Positions 40,059 through 49,491 of a DNA stretch of 64,000 nucleotides are shown piece after piece. A model generated the notes under the pieces. It had not been told where the DNA came from and did not search any database. It saw only the letters and a program-made list of their open reading frames with translations. The translations under genes and the position numbers were made by a program. This stretch comes from Pseudomonas violetae (lineage in GTDB: Bacteria > Pseudomonadota > Gammaproteobacteria > Pseudomonadales > Pseudomonadaceae), in assembly GCF_023072615.1 (NCBI RefSeq), contig NZ_JAKNRW010000008.1, forward strand, positions 122,961-186,960, read 5' to 3'. Each line of letters begins with the position of its first letter. Position 1 is the stretch's first letter.

Positions 40059-40544
40059 CTACAGTTCCCGCGCCGGCTTCGCGTACAAAGGCGCATACAG
40101 GTGCTGCCCACAGAGCTCCGAAGCACGGTTGGAGATTCGGGGGATTTGCGAACGGAGAAGCCGCTTTGAATACCAAATACGACGGTTTTTTTTCATGCGA
40201 AGATCCAGCTCTCCGAGCTTATAGACACTCTGCGAGGTCCGATAAACCACTGCGGTATCATTCGTTTCGACGCCTTCAAAAAAAACGATCTGCACGAGGT
40301 CCTCCAGGCTCCATGCATCCCCACCGTTCACCGTAGGCGGGCATAGCATCTGCAATTCTTCAATGACCACGTCCTCAGAACAATGCAAGTAATACTGAAG
40401 CTCATAAGCGCAATTGATCATTGCTGCACGGTCGCGCTTTCCAGTGTGGACTGACGTAATAGTTGCGAGAAAGCATGGGCCTTCAACTTCACAATGCGAC
40501 CTCGCAATAACTGCGCGGCCCGCGGGGTCAAGCATGTAGATCAC
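40059..40544 (-). CDS. Hypothetical protein downstream of RHS fragment
   Basis: A 161-codon frame with lower GC than its surroundings. A shorter start (MINCAYELQYYLHCSEDVVI) also fits. The centre is plausible protein (CPPTVNGGDAWSLEDLVQIV) while the last 40 residues are basic and less convincing. It follows the RHS fragment on the same strand with a gap of about 190 bp, in the place where an immunity gene would lie. I recognise no family, and its association with RHS is only positional. Confidence 0.4.
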   Translation of the reverse strand: MIYMLDPAGRAVIARSHCEVEGPCFLATITSVHTGKRDRAAMINCAYELQYYLHCSEDVVIEELQMLCPPTVNGGDAWSLEDLVQIVFFEGVETNDTAVVYRTSQSVYKLGELDLRMKKNRRIWYSKRLLRSQIPRISNRASELCGQHLYAPLYAKPAREL

Positions 40545-40732
40545 TGGTACACCATAGCGAGTTTTGCCTGCACCGACTGTTGCGGCCTAGATTGGAAATA
40601 ATCGCCAGCAAGAGGTTCGAAAACCATACCCCGCGAGTACCCGCGACATTGGTCGATTAGACGAGGGATGAAATGCCCTACACCACAATCACCACGAATA
40701 CATTTAGTGGAGCCACAAAAGACAATGTCTAC

Positions 40733-41530
40733 TTAGGCATATGAGGTCGACTGATCTCCGCTGCGAATATCAAAAGCGCTGACAGTTGTATCGGTACTGG
40801 GGCGCCGACGATTCCGGAACTTCAAGTATGAAGGTGGAGTAAAGGGTGTATCTCGTTGCCATATGCTGGGTGTAATCGGACGGTTGGATGTAATGGCGCT
40901 GCGGGCGCGACCACGTCCAACAGATTTCAACTTCAGGCGATCTATTGCGATACCGCCACCAAGAGGCAATATTCCCGCACCCACTAAACCGTATCCAATG
41001 CCATTAGTCTCGTCGTTATCCACCACCATTAAAGCCAAGCCGGCAATCAACGTCAGCGTGCTTGCGGTCATCGTAACCGAGAAGCCGGTTGCTTTTAGCG
41101 CCCTCCAGTAATGACCACTGGGATCACTCCGATTGATCGGATCTGCGCCACAGAACACGTAGTCGTTTATCCCACCCTTGCCTAACGGGCTCCCGCTATC
41201 CGGGGTGTTGAACCGCATCAGCACCGGATTGAACTGCCGATACCCCTTGCCCAGATGGTAATGCCCGGTGACCGGGTCCGACCGTTCTCCTTTGAAGCCG
41301 AGCAAACCGACCGGGCCGCCTTGAATGGAGTGATGGCCGTATAAGCCAAGGGGGGAAGAACCCGACAGGTGCAACACTGAGCGTTGGTCGTCGGTGGCCA
41401 CCAGGGCCGCAGCGACGTGGTCGCCCCGCTGTTCCTATTGCGCCAACACATGGTCATCGTGCTGGAAAACACTACGTGTCACATCATCTTGGATTTCCGT
41501 GGGCAGGCGGTTTCTGCAGTAGAAACGCCC
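40733..41530 (-). pseudogene. RHS-core gene fragment with internal stop
   Basis: The minus strand reads FYCRNRLPTEIQDDVTRSVF, QHDDHVLAQ, then a TAG stop (41435-41437), then EQRGDHVAAALVATDDQRSV and the RHS core VGLLGFKGERSDPVTGHYHL, FNPVLMRFNTPDSGSPLGKG, DYVFCGADPINRSDPSGHYW. It corresponds residue for residue to the orphan RHS gene at 6876. After the core comes a hydrophobic segment (about SVTMTASTLTLIAGLALMVV) and a basic tail. The start region upstream of FYC is broken by stops. A shorter product starting within 41401 (ATD-DQRSV) could be made, but the N-terminal part of the module is lost. Confidence 0.8.
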
Positions 41531-41617
41531 CTTAGCCTTCGATCACACCCGTTGAACCTAGCCGTAACCTCAACCCTCGGATAATCAAAACTTCTGTCAA
41601 CGGTGTGCGCCGAGGGG

Positions 41618-42718
41618 TCACTTATCGGACTTGATACTGGTCCACACCCGAGTACGCACCCGCTCCAACTTCTGCGGCAGCGGTTGCACGACATACAGGG
41701 TTTTCAAGGCTTCGCTGGTCGGCGTCAGGTTCGGGTTGCCGGTGATGTCCTTGTTGATGAGCGCGATCGAGTCCTTGTTAGCGTTGGGGTAACCGAGGAA
41801 GTCGCTGATGGGAGCGATGACTTTCGGGTCCAGCAGGGTATTGAGGAACTGGTGGGCCTCCTCAACGTTCTTCGCACTTTTTGGAATGGCAAAGGTGTCG
41901 AACCAGATCGGCGCACCTTCCTTCGGCAGACGGTAATCGACGACGACACCATTGCCCGCTTCCTTGGCGCGGTTGCCGAACTGATAGAAGCTGCCGGAGT
42001 ATCCGATGGCGACGCAAATGTCACCGTTGGCAATGTCGGTCATGTATTTGGCGGAATTGAAGTAGGTGACATACGGGCGGATTTTCATCATCAACGCCTT
42101 GGCTTTTTCGTAGTCATCCGGGTTCTGGCTGTTGGGGTCCAGGCCCAGGTAATGCAGGGCCAGCGGCAGGATTTCCGAAGGCGAGTCGAGCATGGCCACG
42201 CCACAGGCCTTGAGCTTTTCCATGTTCTGGGGCTTGAACACCAGGTCCCAGCTGTCCACCGGGGCGTTCTCGCCAAGCGCCGCCTTGACCTTGGCCGGGT
42301 TGAAGCCAATCAGCACGGTACCGACCATGTAGGGCACACCGTATTGGTTACCGGGGTCGTTCTTGTTCAGCAGCTTGAGCAGCTCCGGGTCCTGGTGGCT
42401 CCAGTTCGGCAGCTTGGATTTGTCGAGTTTCTGGAACACGCCCGCCTTGATCTGGGTTTCGATGAACTGGTTGGACGGCACGACCAGGTCGTAGCCGGAG
42501 TTGCCGGTCAGCAGCTTGGCTTCCAGCGATTCGTTGGTGTCGAAGGTGTCCCAAGTCACCTTGATGCCCGTGTCCTTGGCGAAGTCCTTGGGCACCGATG
42601 GCAAGATGTAGTCGGCCCAGTTATAGACTCTCAATTCACGCTGTTCGGCCTGCACTGCGCTGCCCAGCAGCGTAAGCCCGCACAGGCCGGCGCCCAGAAT
42701 GCGTTTCATCGTTTGCAT
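41618..42718 (-). CDS. Periplasmic polyamine-binding protein (SpuD/PotF-like)
   Basis: The ATG at 42718 gives 366 residues with a signal peptide (MKRILGAGLCGLTLLGSAVQA). The mature start ELRVYNWADYILPSVPKDFA, the segment DLVVPSNQFIETQIKAGVFQ, and the ICVAIGYSGSFYQFGNRAKE region are close to PotF/SpuD/SpuE polyamine-binding proteins. It captures putrescine or spermidine for an ABC importer. No permease or ATPase genes lie next to it, so it is an orphan that would borrow a transporter encoded elsewhere. Gap 42719-43268 holds one terminator hairpin and no recognised gene. Confidence 0.88.
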   Translation of the reverse strand: MQTMKRILGAGLCGLTLLGSAVQAEQRELRVYNWADYILPSVPKDFAKDTGIKVTWDTFDTNESLEAKLLTGNSGYDLVVPSNQFIETQIKAGVFQKLDKSKLPNWSHQDPELLKLLNKNDPGNQYGVPYMVGTVLIGFNPAKVKAALGENAPVDSWDLVFKPQNMEKLKACGVAMLDSPSEILPLALHYLGLDPNSQNPDDYEKAKALMMKIRPYVTYFNSAKYMTDIANGDICVAIGYSGSFYQFGNRAKEAGNGVVVDYRLPKEGAPIWFDTFAIPKSAKNVEEAHQFLNTLLDPKVIAPISDFLGYPNANKDSIALINKDITGNPNLTPTSEALKTLYVVQPLPQKLERVRTRVWTSIKSDK

Positions 42719-42951
42719 TGATTTCCCCAAGTGTGACGTCAGTACGATGGTTTTTATGTTCTGTACACGGCAGCAGGCTTGAAAAATAGCCGAAGGCAAG
42801 AAGCAACAGGTATCTGGTCGTCGTGGCGACTTCTACCGATTCTTGCTGACACTCGGGTCGGTTCACAGTGGGGGGTTGGCCAAAAGGGGATCGAAACGGC
42901 CAAAATACCTGTCCGCAAATGGACGGTGAAGGGTTTGGTACTGAACACGAA

Positions 42952-42974
42952 AAAGCCCGCTCTAGGCGGGCTTT
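42952..42974. terminator. Hairpin terminator-like element
   Basis: AAAGCCCGC pairs with GCGGGCTTT around TCTAG. A-rich sequence precedes it. It is not adjacent to the end of any gene I can recognise, so it may be the remnant of a lost transcription unit. Confidence 0.65.
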
Positions 42975-43268
42975 GAATTTCGAGTAGGCGGCCAGTGCTG
43001 GTCTCCGGCTTACAAGGTTTATCAGGACTCCCACACAAGCTCATTAAACATACGCTAGTGCTTCACACGGCATCAGGGCTGGATCTCAGCGCGGAGATCT
43101 TTCTAACCGTGTACCCTTCGGAACGCTGCCCCGCGTTTCCTCGCTATCCGCTTGCGCATCAGTCTGCGTCTTCACCTACACTTTCAGGATAGCAAAAACC
43201 TTCAATATTAAAACCGCCGGTTTAGACTGATTCGCTCTGGTGGTAGAACCTTGGGAACCTAAAACCAA

Positions 43269-43775
43269 ATGACGACTCGCACTGAAAAAGCCATCCTTGC
43301 CGGTGGATGCTTTTGGGGAATGCAGGACTTGATCAGGCGCATCCCTGGCGTGGTATCGACGCGGGTAGGTTACTCCGGCGGCGATGTGCCCAATGCAACT
43401 TATCGCAATCACGGCACCCACGCCGAGGCGATTGAAATCGAGTTTGATCCGGATCAACTCAGCTATCGCCGGATCCTCGAGTTTTTCTTCCAGATCCACG
43501 ACCCAACGACAAAAAACCGCCAGGGCAATGATGTGGGGACCAGCTATCGCTCTGCCCTCTTCTATCTGACTGATGAACAGAAAAAGATTGCCGAGGACAC
43601 GGTAAAAGATGCTGATGCGTCCGGCAACTGGGCCGGCAAGGTAGTCACTGAAATCGAGGCCGCAGGTCCCTTCTGGGAAGCAGAACCGGAACACCAGGAC
43701 TACCTCGAACGCTATCCCAACGGCTACACCTGCCACTTTATCCGGCCTGATTGGAAACTGCCCCAGCGCGGCTGA
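43269..43775 (+). CDS. msrA: Peptide methionine sulfoxide reductase A
   Basis: 168 residues. The catalytic motif GGCFWGMQ has the active Cys at residue 14; the sequence continues with [20 protein letters not shown], as expected for MsrA. The C-terminal resolving cysteine is in [17 protein letters not shown]. It reduces Met-(S)-sulfoxide in proteins. The ATG is preceded by CCTAAAAC with no strong ribosome site. It is convergent with the SBF transporter gene 7 bp away. Confidence 0.92.
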   Translation: MTTRTEKAILAGGCFWGMQDLIRRIPGVVSTRVGYSGGDVPNATYRNHGTHAEAIEIEFDPDQLSYRRILEFFFQIHDPTTKNRQGNDVGTSYRSALFYLTDEQKKIAEDTVKDADASGNWAGKVVTEIEAAGPFWEAEPEHQDYLERYPNGYTCHFIRPDWKLPQRG

Positions 43776-43782
43776 CTGGCAA

Positions 43783-44781
43783 TCAGGGATCCACCTGGCC
43801 CATCAATTCAGCAACGGTCTCCTGGCGCTTGGCATAACGCTGCGCCAGCACTGCACAGACCATCAGCTGAATTTGATGGAACAGCATCAGCGGCAGAATC
43901 AACACACCGATGGTGCTGCCGGCGAATAGCACTTGCGCCATCGGCACCCCGGTGGCCAGGCTCTTCTTCGAGCCACAGAACAGGATGGTGATGCGATCTT
44001 CCAGGCTGAAACCGAAAGCCTTGCCCAGAACCGTCGCTGCCACCAGCACCAGCGCCAGGAAGATGCAGCACACCAGCACCAGACCCGCCAGCTCCCACAA
44101 CGGAATCTGCTGCCAGATGCCCTCGTTCACCGCCTCACTGAAAGCACCGTAAACCACCAGCAAAATCGAGCCCTGGTCGACGAATTTAAGCCAGCTCTTG
44201 TTACGGGCTACCCACGCCCCTATCCAGCGTCGGGCGATCTGCCCGGCAATGAATGGCAGCAACAATTGCACGCTGATTTTCATGATCGCATCGAGGGTCG
44301 ATCCGCCGTCGCCGTGCACGTCAAGGAGCAAGGTCACCAGCAATGGCGTCAGGAAGATCCCGAACAGGCTGGACGCCGCCGCGCTGCAAATGGCTGCAGG
44401 GATATTGCCCCGTGCCAGGGAAGTGAAGGCGATCGCCGATTGCACTGTCGCGGGCAACGCGCAGAGATAGAGCATGCCCATGTACAGGTCGTCACCAATC
44501 AATGGCGACAACAGCGGTTTTAGCGCCAGCCCCAGTAGCGGGAACAGCACAAAGGTCAGGCCGAATACCAGCAGGTGCAGGCGCCAGTGGCCGGCGCCGG
44601 CGATGATCGACTCGCGGGAAAGCTTGGCACCGTGCAAAAAGAACAGCAGCGCAATGGCGATATTGGTCAGCCAGCCAAAGCCCACTGCTACCTGACCGCT
44701 GGCAGGTAGCACGCTGGCGATGACGACCACGCCAATCAGGGTCAGGGTGAAATTGTCGGGTAGGAAGCGAGGGCGAGTCAT
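43783..44781 (-). CDS. Bile acid:sodium symporter family (SBF-like) transporter
   Basis: 332 residues, about 10 transmembrane helices. Family motifs: FLHGAKLSRESIIAGAGHWR, ALPATVQSAIAFTSLARGNI and CGSKKSLATGVPMAQVLFAG, the last being highly conserved in the SBF-like (YfeH/DUF4137) branch. It transports an organic anion; the substrate is unknown. It is divergent from an AraC regulator (gap 73 bp) which probably controls it. Confidence 0.9.
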   Translation of the reverse strand: MTRPRFLPDNFTLTLIGVVVIASVLPASGQVAVGFGWLTNIAIALLFFLHGAKLSRESIIAGAGHWRLHLLVFGLTFVLFPLLGLALKPLLSPLIGDDLYMGMLYLCALPATVQSAIAFTSLARGNIPAAICSAAASSLFGIFLTPLLVTLLLDVHGDGGSTLDAIMKISVQLLLPFIAGQIARRWIGAWVARNKSWLKFVDQGSILLVVYGAFSEAVNEGIWQQIPLWELAGLVLVCCIFLALVLVAATVLGKAFGFSLEDRITILFCGSKKSLATGVPMAQVLFAGSTIGVLILPLMLFHQIQLMVCAVLAQRYAKRQETVAELMGQVDP

Positions 44782-44854
44782 CAGATCATCATCCGGGGGT
44801 TGCCAAGAACGTGGAACCGACTCTAACGTGCCTGTTAATTACCGACTAACGCCG

Positions 44855-45655
44855 ATGAGCCAACTGATGCCTCCTAAAGGACATGATAAAAGCGTAAGGC
44901 GCAGTGTGCCCGGGCTTCCCAGCCTACCAAGACCGGTTTACGGTCGTACCGAATCACTGCCCAACCGCGCCCTGACCCGTCGCCACAGCCACCCGTGGGT
45001 GCAGTTGTCGTATGCGATTCAGGGCGTGCTAGAGGTGCAGACCAGCATGGGGCGCTTCGTAGCGCCACCCGAGCGGGCGGTATGGATACCGGCGGGCATG
45101 CAGCATCGGGTGTTCAGTTCGCCGCGCACGGAAATGCGCAGCCTGTACCTTGATTGCAGCGTGACGCAGTGGGCACCGCCGCGCTGCCATGTGCTGGGGG
45201 TCAGTGACTTGTTGCGCGAGCTAATCCGGGCGTTCAGTAAAATCCCTGTGGAGTATGAGCAGGACGGCGCCCACGGGCGCCTGACCCAAGTATTGCTGGA
45301 CCAGCTCGCCGTGGCGCCGCCGATCGATCTGATGCTGCCGCTGCCTCAGGATCTTCGCTTGCAGCAGATCTACCAGAGCCTGCAATCCCATCCGGAACAA
45401 CAAACGACCCTGGCACACTGGAGCCAGAAGTTCGGAGTGACGGAAAAGACCCTCAGCCGCCTCTTCCTGCGCGACACCGGCCTGACCTTCCGCGCCTGGC
45501 GCCAGCGCTTGCGCCTGCTGAAAGCGCTTACCCCGCTGGAACAGGGTGAGCGAGTGACGGATGTGGCGCTGGCTTGCGGCTATGATTCGACCTCGGCATT
45601 CATTGCGGCGTTTCGGCAGCAATTTGACGAGACGCCGGGGGAGTTTTTTCGGTAG
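44855..45655 (+). CDS. AraC-family transcriptional regulator
   Basis: The ATG at 44855 gives 266 residues; a longer frame from 44720 runs back through the divergent transporter start. The cupin-like sensor has RRHSHPWVQLSYAIQGVLEV and PPERAVWIPAGMQHRVFSSP. The DNA-binding domain has LAHWSQKFGVTEKTLSRLFL in the first HTH and VTDVALACGYDSTSAFIAAF in the second, ending FDETPGEFFR. This is the NimR/AraC subgroup that commonly controls a neighbouring exporter or transporter. Confidence 0.87.
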   Translation: MSQLMPPKGHDKSVRRSVPGLPSLPRPVYGRTESLPNRALTRRHSHPWVQLSYAIQGVLEVQTSMGRFVAPPERAVWIPAGMQHRVFSSPRTEMRSLYLDCSVTQWAPPRCHVLGVSDLLRELIRAFSKIPVEYEQDGAHGRLTQVLLDQLAVAPPIDLMLPLPQDLRLQQIYQSLQSHPEQQTTLAHWSQKFGVTEKTLSRLFLRDTGLTFRAWRQRLRLLKALTPLEQGERVTDVALACGYDSTSAFIAAFRQQFDETPGEFFR

Positions 45656-45743
45656 GTCTCTGGTGAGCCAATGATGATTACAAATTCACCAAAAATCCCC
45701 GAATGCATCTCGACATCAGTAGGAGCCGAGCCTGCAGGTGTCA

Positions 45744-47810
45744 TCAAATCATCGGCGAAGTGCTCACGATCCGCAGCGCCAGGCCCTCATAGGCATCCAG
45801 AGTGATGGTGAAATCACCCTCGGCCGTCAGGTCGCCTTCTACTCGTTCATTAATGATGTCGACCACCGGGCCCTGCGCGATGTTGGGCAGGTGCAGGGTT
45901 TCGGTAATCGGCGTCGAGCCGAAGTTCAGTGCGGTGATTTGTGTGCCTTTGCCGGCAGGCAACTCATGCACCATGACCAACAGGCCCGGATGCTGTACAT
46001 CCGGCACCAGTATCTGGCGGCTGGCGGCGATGTCATAGGCACGACGCGCGGCGAGGATTTTCTGCAGCTGAGAAGCGAAGGAATCAGGGTCCTTCAATTG
46101 GGTCGGCAAGCTGCCATATAGGGTCTTCGGCCGCGGCATCTGCCCCGCCGACAATGGCGCATCGGGGTTCAGATCGACCAGATCATAAGCACCCCGATGA
46201 ATCCAGCGGGTATCGCCATCGAGCATCAGGTGCTCGACCTGCTCGGCCGGCAACGGCAAAGCGCCCACCAGATCCCAGCCGGACAAGGCAAAGACCCCGG
46301 GCTGCATCGCGTTGTACATCACCAGCAGCAGGTGCACTTGTCGGATTTGCGCGATATCTGCCGGGGTGATCGCATCAAGATCGCGAATACCCAATGCTGC
46401 AGTGATAATGCTCGCCGTGGTGCACGACACGCCATTGGTGACGAACTTCAAGTTATAGGGCGCGTGCTCCCCGGCAAGGCGTTCGTACATCTGCTCGCGG
46501 ATGTGCTCGCGCAGGATATTGCCGGGGAAGGTCTGGCCCTGATACAGGTAGGTGTCATGGGCATGCAGCGTCCAGAAATGCACCAGTTCCAGGGTCAGTT
46601 CATCGTGGTTTTGCAACGCATGGATCAGCGAACCAGGGTCGATGCCCAGGGTGTGCATCTGCCGCAGCATCAAGCGCAGGAACTCGGTATCCCCCATCAA
46701 CAAGGCATGCTGATAAGCCGGGCGGGTGATGAAGTCATAGGACAGGTCCGCACCGCCATGGGACATGGCGGCGATGTCATCCACGGTCAGGTTCAACTCC
46801 TGGAAACTGAACCCGCCGGCCTTGCGGATCGCCCCGGCCAATAGCTGATTACCGGTGATCGACAACGGGTGACTCTCCGACCAGGCGGTGCCATCGAGCT
46901 TACGCTCCACGCCGAGAAAGCCATTGGCGTCCAGGCGCAGGATCTTCGCGCCCATCACATCGATGGCGTGCAAGGCGTCGCCTATGATCATCTGCTGCGC
47001 CGCAAAGGTCGGGTCCAGCCAGTTCAACGACGGCTGGCCCTCCTTGAAGTAGTGCAGGTACACCCAGCGCCGCGGCTTGCCGTCGACGCCGATAACCACC
47101 GGCGTGGCGCTCCAGTCGGTCTCCTTGACCCCAGGCTCGAAGAAGATCACCCGCTGCAACTGGCCGACGATGTAATGCTTGTCCCTCAGGACATCGACCT
47201 GCAGCGGGCTGAGGTTGTGCGCGTCGCGACCTTCTTCGATCTCTGGCAACAGGGGCCAGTCTTCTTCACGAATCTCGACCATGTGGTAGAGACCCGGGTA
47301 ATCCTCGTAAGCCATCTCAGCCAGGCGAAAATCCGCGCCCTTGCCGGTGTGCGAAGGAATCACGTCGTCGATGATCACCGCGTTATGCGCGGCGGCCATG
47401 CGGGTCAGCGCCTGCAACTGTGCCTCGGTGCCCAGCTGCGGGTCGATCTCGAAACTGATGCGGTCGAAGTTACCGTCAATGGTCGGTGTCAGTTCCGTGC
47501 CGCGCAAACCACCAGACATTTTCAGCGGGCCGTTGTGGATACCCTGGATGCCGATTTTCGACAGCGCATGCCACAGGGTTTCATCGCCCAGCGCCTCAAG
47601 CACGGTACCGTCTTCGCGGGTGACGATGGATGCCGGGTACGCGGTAAACCAGACCGAAGACAGCGCCGAAGCATCCCGAGGCCGGGTATGCGCGAAGGGC
47701 TGTTGCCACAGGCGACCCTGCCCCGAGTAGAGCTTGGCCCGCTGCCGGGCAGCGTGCAGCATTGATTGTTCAACCAGCCAGGACACATGGTTATTTTCCG
47801 CTGCCGTCAT
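45744..47810 (-). CDS. GH13 trehalose synthase-like enzyme (maltose glucosyltransferase type)
   Basis: The ATG at 47810 ([20 protein letters not shown]) gives 688 residues; a longer frame begins at 47870. Alpha-amylase regions are recognisable: [19 protein letters not shown] (region I), [14 protein letters not shown] (region II with nucleophile Asp), [10 protein letters not shown] (region III Glu), and [19 protein letters not shown] (region IV). It resembles the stand-alone TreS-like protein of pseudomonads, distinct from the TreS-maltokinase fusion. Interconversion of maltose and trehalose is the family reaction, but region details are divergent and a different glucan activity is possible. 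No GlgE or maltokinase gene is near. Confidence 0.8.
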   Translation of the reverse strand: MTAAENNHVSWLVEQSMLHAARQRAKLYSGQGRLWQQPFAHTRPRDASALSSVWFTAYPASIVTREDGTVLEALGDETLWHALSKIGIQGIHNGPLKMSGGLRGTELTPTIDGNFDRISFEIDPQLGTEAQLQALTRMAAAHNAVIIDDVIPSHTGKGADFRLAEMAYEDYPGLYHMVEIREEDWPLLPEIEEGRDAHNLSPLQVDVLRDKHYIVGQLQRVIFFEPGVKETDWSATPVVIGVDGKPRRWVYLHYFKEGQPSLNWLDPTFAAQQMIIGDALHAIDVMGAKILRLDANGFLGVERKLDGTAWSESHPLSITGNQLLAGAIRKAGGFSFQELNLTVDDIAAMSHGGADLSYDFITRPAYQHALLMGDTEFLRLMLRQMHTLGIDPGSLIHALQNHDELTLELVHFWTLHAHDTYLYQGQTFPGNILREHIREQMYERLAGEHAPYNLKFVTNGVSCTTASIITAALGIRDLDAITPADIAQIRQVHLLLVMYNAMQPGVFALSGWDLVGALPLPAEQVEHLMLDGDTRWIHRGAYDLVDLNPDAPLSAGQMPRPKTLYGSLPTQLKDPDSFASQLQKILAARRAYDIAASRQILVPDVQHPGLLVMVHELPAGKGTQITALNFGSTPITETLHLPNIAQGPVVDIINERVEGDLTAEGDFTITLDAYEGLALRIVSTSPMI

Positions 47811-48066
47811 ATAACAATCACCTGTGTTCGGGAATCGAAATCGCAGTCGGCCATTGCAGTCCAATGGCACCGCTCGTGTTCATATGAGGGCCTGGGGCGG
47901 CATTCGTTGCATCCTCGACCGCAAGCTGGGCTTCTTTCTCAGCGACCACCACCGCTGGTTGCTGCAGACTGGCTGGTGGGTCGGTCAGTCGCCTGAATGT
48001 GCTCGATGAGCCCCTCGATCAAATGGTCGAGGCTCTGCGCCCGTGCCAGCGCGGATTCATCCGAGT

Positions 48067-48207
48067 TACGCCGCAATTGAAACCGGCTTGGCGCTAAACG
48101 CCAATAATCTGTTCGACAAGCGCTACTGCACCGCAGGCTACAACCATGGCCGCAATGACCCTCTGCGCATCAAAGCAGGCCTGAGCAGCGGGGGCCGTCA
48201 GCAATGA
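48067..48207 (+). pseudogene. C-terminal remnant of a TonB-dependent receptor
   Basis: The plus strand encodes YAAIETGLALNANNLFDKRY, then CTAGYNHGRNDPLRIKAGLS and a stop at 48205-48207. The NNLFDKRY motif is the hallmark of the penultimate strand of siderophore receptors; the usual terminal aromatic is absent. Nothing upstream continues the frame. The last 10 bases overlap the end of the phosphodiesterase-like gene on the other strand. 47811-48066 shows no other gene I can support. Confidence 0.75.
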
Positions 48208-49361
48208 AGCCTGGAAGGCCGAGCCCCGCGCGCGATGAGCAATGGCACTGACTGCTCCTCATCCGTCAGCGCCCCATGGTGTCCGACCCAGGACGTCTGG
48301 AACGGCTCGCGCAGCGATCGAATCAACCCTGCGCCCTCACCTGCCACCACCACAAGGTCGCCAATCCGCGCGCAGGCCGCCTCCACCACATACACGCCGA
48401 ACAGGCCGCGCACCACAGCCTCTTCACGCGTAAACACCCTGAAATTCTCACCGAGTGTCTCCCGCCAACGTGCGAGCACCTCGCGATCCACACAGTCCTG
48501 CAGATAGACATGCCTGGCGCGAATGTCCGCGCAAATACTCGACACGCCGATCTGCAAGACCGGATTCAGATCGAAATCCATCACCTTGGCATCGTCCAAC
48601 GTGGTCATGCCGTGGTCCGCAGTCACGATCAGCACGGTGTCGCTGGCAATGCATTCGCTTAGCCGCTGGATTTGTTGATCAATGTCTTGAAGTACACCCT
48701 GCCAAGCCTCGGAGCCCGGGCCATGCAAGTGCCCAACGTGGTCCAGCTCGCCGAAATACAGGTACGACATCTGCGGCTGAGGGCATGTTGGCAGTGAATG
48801 AAACCGCTCAACCAGGTCTTGCCGATCACGGAATGGAATGACCCTGGCACCCTTGAACACCGTTCGGGTGTAGGACGAGCCTGCGATGGCGGCCGGCAGG
48901 AACGCATTGATCGACACACCGAGCGCAACCGCCGCCAGCCATCCCGAGCGGCTTAAAACGACATTATCTTCACCCGCGGCCTGGTCGTGATCACCCGTGC
49001 GCGGATCGTAAAGCTGCCAGGCCAAAGGGTTGAACAGCCTATCTTCAAGGTTGAAGGCAGCGCCTACCAGGCCATGCCCGCCGCTATCGGCTGCCGTCGC
49101 CAGTGACGCAAGGCTCGAAGCCGTAGTCGACGGAAAACCTGCCCGAAGCGACCGCCCTGCTCCGCTCAGGGAAGCGAGATACGGCGCACGATGCGCGTAA
49201 GCGTCCAAGAGGTCGGCGCCCAGTCCGTCGACAAGGCACAGCACAGCATGGCTGCACCGTGGCAGGTCGATGCCGGCAAAGTCATCGCCGACACCCAGCG
49301 AGGTGAAAATCGACCTTGTCAGGGCGGCCAGACCGGAAGTTGTTGGCGGGTACATGGGCAT
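48198..49361 (-). CDS. Alkaline phosphatase-superfamily phosphodiesterase/nucleotide pyrophosphatase-like
   Basis: 387 residues. The N-terminal metal and nucleophile region is AVLCLVDGLGADLLDAYAHR, followed by RAGFPSTTASSLASLATAAD where the Thr in FPSTTA is the nucleophile. Later metal-binding motifs are YLYFGELDHVGHLHGPGSEA, VTADHGM and SWVGHHGALTDEEQSVPLLI. These define type I phosphodiesterases/nucleotide pyrophosphatases. No signal peptide is visible, so it is probably cytoplasmic. The substrate is unknown; it has no operon partner. Confidence 0.85.
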   Translation of the reverse strand: MPMYPPTTSGLAALTRSIFTSLGVGDDFAGIDLPRCSHAVLCLVDGLGADLLDAYAHRAPYLASLSGAGRSLRAGFPSTTASSLASLATAADSGGHGLVGAAFNLEDRLFNPLAWQLYDPRTGDHDQAAGEDNVVLSRSGWLAAVALGVSINAFLPAAIAGSSYTRTVFKGARVIPFRDRQDLVERFHSLPTCPQPQMSYLYFGELDHVGHLHGPGSEAWQGVLQDIDQQIQRLSECIASDTVLIVTADHGMTTLDDAKVMDFDLNPVLQIGVSSICADIRARHVYLQDCVDREVLARWRETLGENFRVFTREEAVVRGLFGVYVVEAACARIGDLVVVAGEGAGLIRSLREPFQTSWVGHHGALTDEEQSVPLLIARGARPSRLHC

Positions 49362-49491
49362 CTCCTTTGATAATCCTTTAGCCCGAGGGGCGCCGAACCT
49401 GCAAAGGAAACACTAAGTGCATTGCAACCCTATGCCAAGGGTGGAGTGCGATGCGGCCGGTTCAGGTATTCGCCGGTCAGCTCCGCCAGGA

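Noticed and set aside
42976..43268. Possible tRNA or small RNA gene after the 42952 hairpin
   Set aside because: I tried to read a cloverleaf with acceptor stem and T-loop on both strands and found none.
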